Shown one piece after another: positions 5,140 to 6,243 of a stretch of 6,243 nucleotides of DNA. The notes beneath the pieces were generated by a model. The model was given only the letters and a program-made list of their open reading frames with translations. It was not told the DNA's origin and ran no database searches. Each line of letters opens with the position of its first letter. The stretch's first letter is position 1. The position numbers and the translations under genes were made by a program. The DNA is from an uncultured Clostridia bacterium (lineage in GTDB: Bacteria > Bacillota > Clostridia > Christensenellales > CASEPJ01), in the NCBI GenBank assembly GCA_949289715.1, contig CASEPJ010000191.1, forward strand, positions 1-6,243, read 5' to 3'.

Positions 5140-6099
5140 TTATTGCAATGCAAAAATGACGGTCGCTATTAAAGTTAGCGTTAAACTTATCGCCATAAGC
5201 CAACTTATTTTTTCTTTATATAAAACTTTACCAAAAAATGCAGAAAATAAAATGGTTCCCCCCGAAGTTATGGGGAAAAGCACCGAAGCGTTTAAATGTT
5301 CTGCACAAATTATCTGTATAATAAAACCTGCCAAACTGAAAAAAGCAAAACAAGCAATAATAAAAAGCTTATCCGCCGTAAAAGCATTTTTTAAAACCTG
5401 TATTTGTGGTTTGTATTTATCAGCGTTGAATTTTATTTGCAACGGTAAGACCACTCCCCACATAATTACTCCGTAAAAGACCAAAAACAACATACTCAAC
5501 AGGGTAAAATTATAAGGGTCGGAAATGGCATATCCCCATTCAGGCCCCAGAGGATGAAATTTTGAAATTACCGAATTGCCTCCGTTAAGAAAGAAAATGG
5601 CTATGCAAAAAAGAGTATATAAAAAAATTGATTTTTTAGATTTTTTTTCGGCGGTTTTCTGATTTTGATTGTCCTTTAAAGGTAATATTATAGATACGGC
5701 AAGAATTATCATTGCCAACCCCTTCAGCCAGGTAAAATTTTCGTTTAAAAACAAAATCCCCACAAAAAAAGGAACCGCCATACCTCCCATCATCATAAAC
5801 ACGGAATAAGTCCCTACGTTTCCCAATTTTAAAGTTAACATTCCGAAAAAGCTTATAATTACCGCAATTAAAGCAAGACCCAACGCAAGAAAAAGGGAAT
5901 AAATTTCAAATTTAAATCCTTTGTTGGTTATCAAAATAATTCCTACGAGCATAATAGTTTTCATACAGGCGCAAATAATTTGAAAATTATTTGAAGTAAA
6001 AAAAGTTGCCTCTACTCTTTTTTGATATTCTTTATTAAATACAAATTGCAAAGCAAAACAGAGAGAAGCAATTACCGCAAGAATAACATATAAAAACAT
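5140..6099 (-). CDS. DMT superfamily (EamA-like) permease
   Basis: This 319-residue integral membrane protein has about ten predicted helices: roughly 2-21, 40-58, 67-89, 97-118, 124-141, 157-174, 197-219, 243-265, 269-291 and 297-318. This is the drug/metabolite transporter layout of two five-helix repeats. The repeat signature is visible twice. GTYSVFMMMGGMAVPFFVG (96-114) is followed by NENFTWLKG. NASVLFPITSGGTILFSAFF (270-289) is followed by YKEKISWL. A Lys-rich, probably cytoplasmic linker at 142-157 joins the halves. A longer loop at about 175-196 with Pro, Gly and Trp, and another at 220-242, make it slightly longer than typical EamA proteins of about 300 residues. The substrate cannot be told from sequence; family members export amino acids, metabolites or drugs. 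The ATG at 6099 has AAGGA at 6107-6111, 7 bases upstream. It is transcribed alone, toward the flavodoxin-ferredoxin gene. Confidence 0.88.
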   Translation of the reverse strand: MFLYVILAVIASLCFALQFVFNKEYQKRVEATFFTSNNFQIICACMKTIMLVGIILITNKGFKFEIYSLFLALGLALIAVIISFFGMLTLKLGNVGTYSVFMMMGGMAVPFFVGILFLNENFTWLKGLAMIILAVSIILPLKDNQNQKTAEKKSKKSIFLYTLFCIAIFFLNGGNSVISKFHPLGPEWGYAISDPYNFTLLSMLFLVFYGVIMWGVVLPLQIKFNADKYKPQIQVLKNAFTADKLFIIACFAFFSLAGFIIQIICAEHLNASVLFPITSGGTILFSAFFGKVLYKEKISWLMAISLTLTLIATVIFALQ

Positions 6100-6129
6100 A
6101 TTCGATTCCTTATACCTTTAAATATCAAT

Positions 6130-6158
6130 ATTATAATTAATTTAAATTTAAAAGGCAA
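6130..6158 (-). promoter_or_regulatory. Promoter of the DMT permease gene
   Basis: On the minus strand, TTGCCT (6153-6158, four of six matches to the -35 consensus) and a perfect TATAAT (6130-6135) are separated by 17 bases. The predicted start near 6123 gives a short leader of about 24 bases that includes the AAGGA ribosome binding site. In such A/T-rich DNA the -10 match alone is weak evidence, but spacing and position are right. Confidence 0.6.
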
Positions 6159-6243
6159 ATGAAATTACAAAATAAAAATCTAAATTTTATTATCAAACTT
6201 CATTATTTTGACGTGTTTTTTTCTTTATAATTATTTTTATTAA

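Noticed and set aside
5156..5476. Plus-strand open frame of 106 codons
   Set aside because: It is the antisense shadow of the DMT permease, whose helix pattern and start signals are clear.
6208..6231. Plus-strand TTGACG and TATAAT near the right edge as a promoter
   Set aside because: The spacing is only 12 bases, too short for sigma-A; at 17 bases the -10 would be TTATTT, which is weak.

Overview
The window comes from a low-GC bacterium, most likely a member of the Bacillota (Firmicutes), probably a clostridial or related anaerobic lineage. Three things point there: a complete ctsR-mcsA-mcsB start of a class III heat-shock operon, strong AGGAGG-type ribosome binding sites with TTGACA/TATAAT-type promoters, and a flavodoxin-ferredoxin fusion protein of the kind common in anaerobic Firmicutes. 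Intergenic DNA is extremely A/T-rich (sampled lines have 12-17% G+C), while sampled coding lines range from about 22% to 47%. The lineage below phylum is inference.

Region 1 (1-3245, minus strand) is a stress operon read right to left: ctsR (repressor), mcsA (zinc adaptor/activator), mcsB (protein arginine kinase) and the first 407 codons of clpC (AAA+ unfoldase, running off the left edge). A near-ideal promoter lies at 3186-3213, with a perfect 17-bp CtsR operator at 3161-3177 just downstream of the -10 box. The genes are packed with gaps of 10, 0 and 11 bases, and each internal ribosome binding site overlaps the end of the gene before it. By family knowledge, McsB with McsA phosphorylates arginines on CtsR and on damaged proteins, and ClpC captures these through its N-terminal domain and feeds them to ClpP. 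The key residues for this are visible: the McsB catalytic Cys and RDxxRA pocket, the CtsR arginine-glycine wing, and both candidate phosphoarginine-binding Glu residues of ClpC.

Region 2 (3131-3876) is a 746-base A/T-rich divergent gap. It holds the ctsR promoter/operator, a 10-bp perfect inverted repeat followed by T5, and a second strong promoter facing right. That promoter starts a leader of about 195 bases ending in an unusual arrangement: a ribosome binding site and a start codon 31 bases apart, separated by a GC-cored hairpin.

Region 3 (3877-4767, plus strand) encodes an EFR1-type protein: an N-terminal flavodoxin-like domain and a C-terminal 2x[4Fe-4S] ferredoxin domain.

Region 4 (4768-5139) is the convergent gap, with A/T-only hairpins and a short 12-bp tandem repeat. 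Region 5 (5140-6243, minus strand) encodes a ten-helix DMT/EamA-type permease with its own promoter at 6130-6158.

I found no mobile element, CRISPR array, tRNA or rRNA. I see no complete undescribed system. The most unusual signals are regulatory: the hairpin-separated ribosome binding site of the EFR1 gene, and a possible short divergent transcript whose promoter would overlap the CtsR operator.
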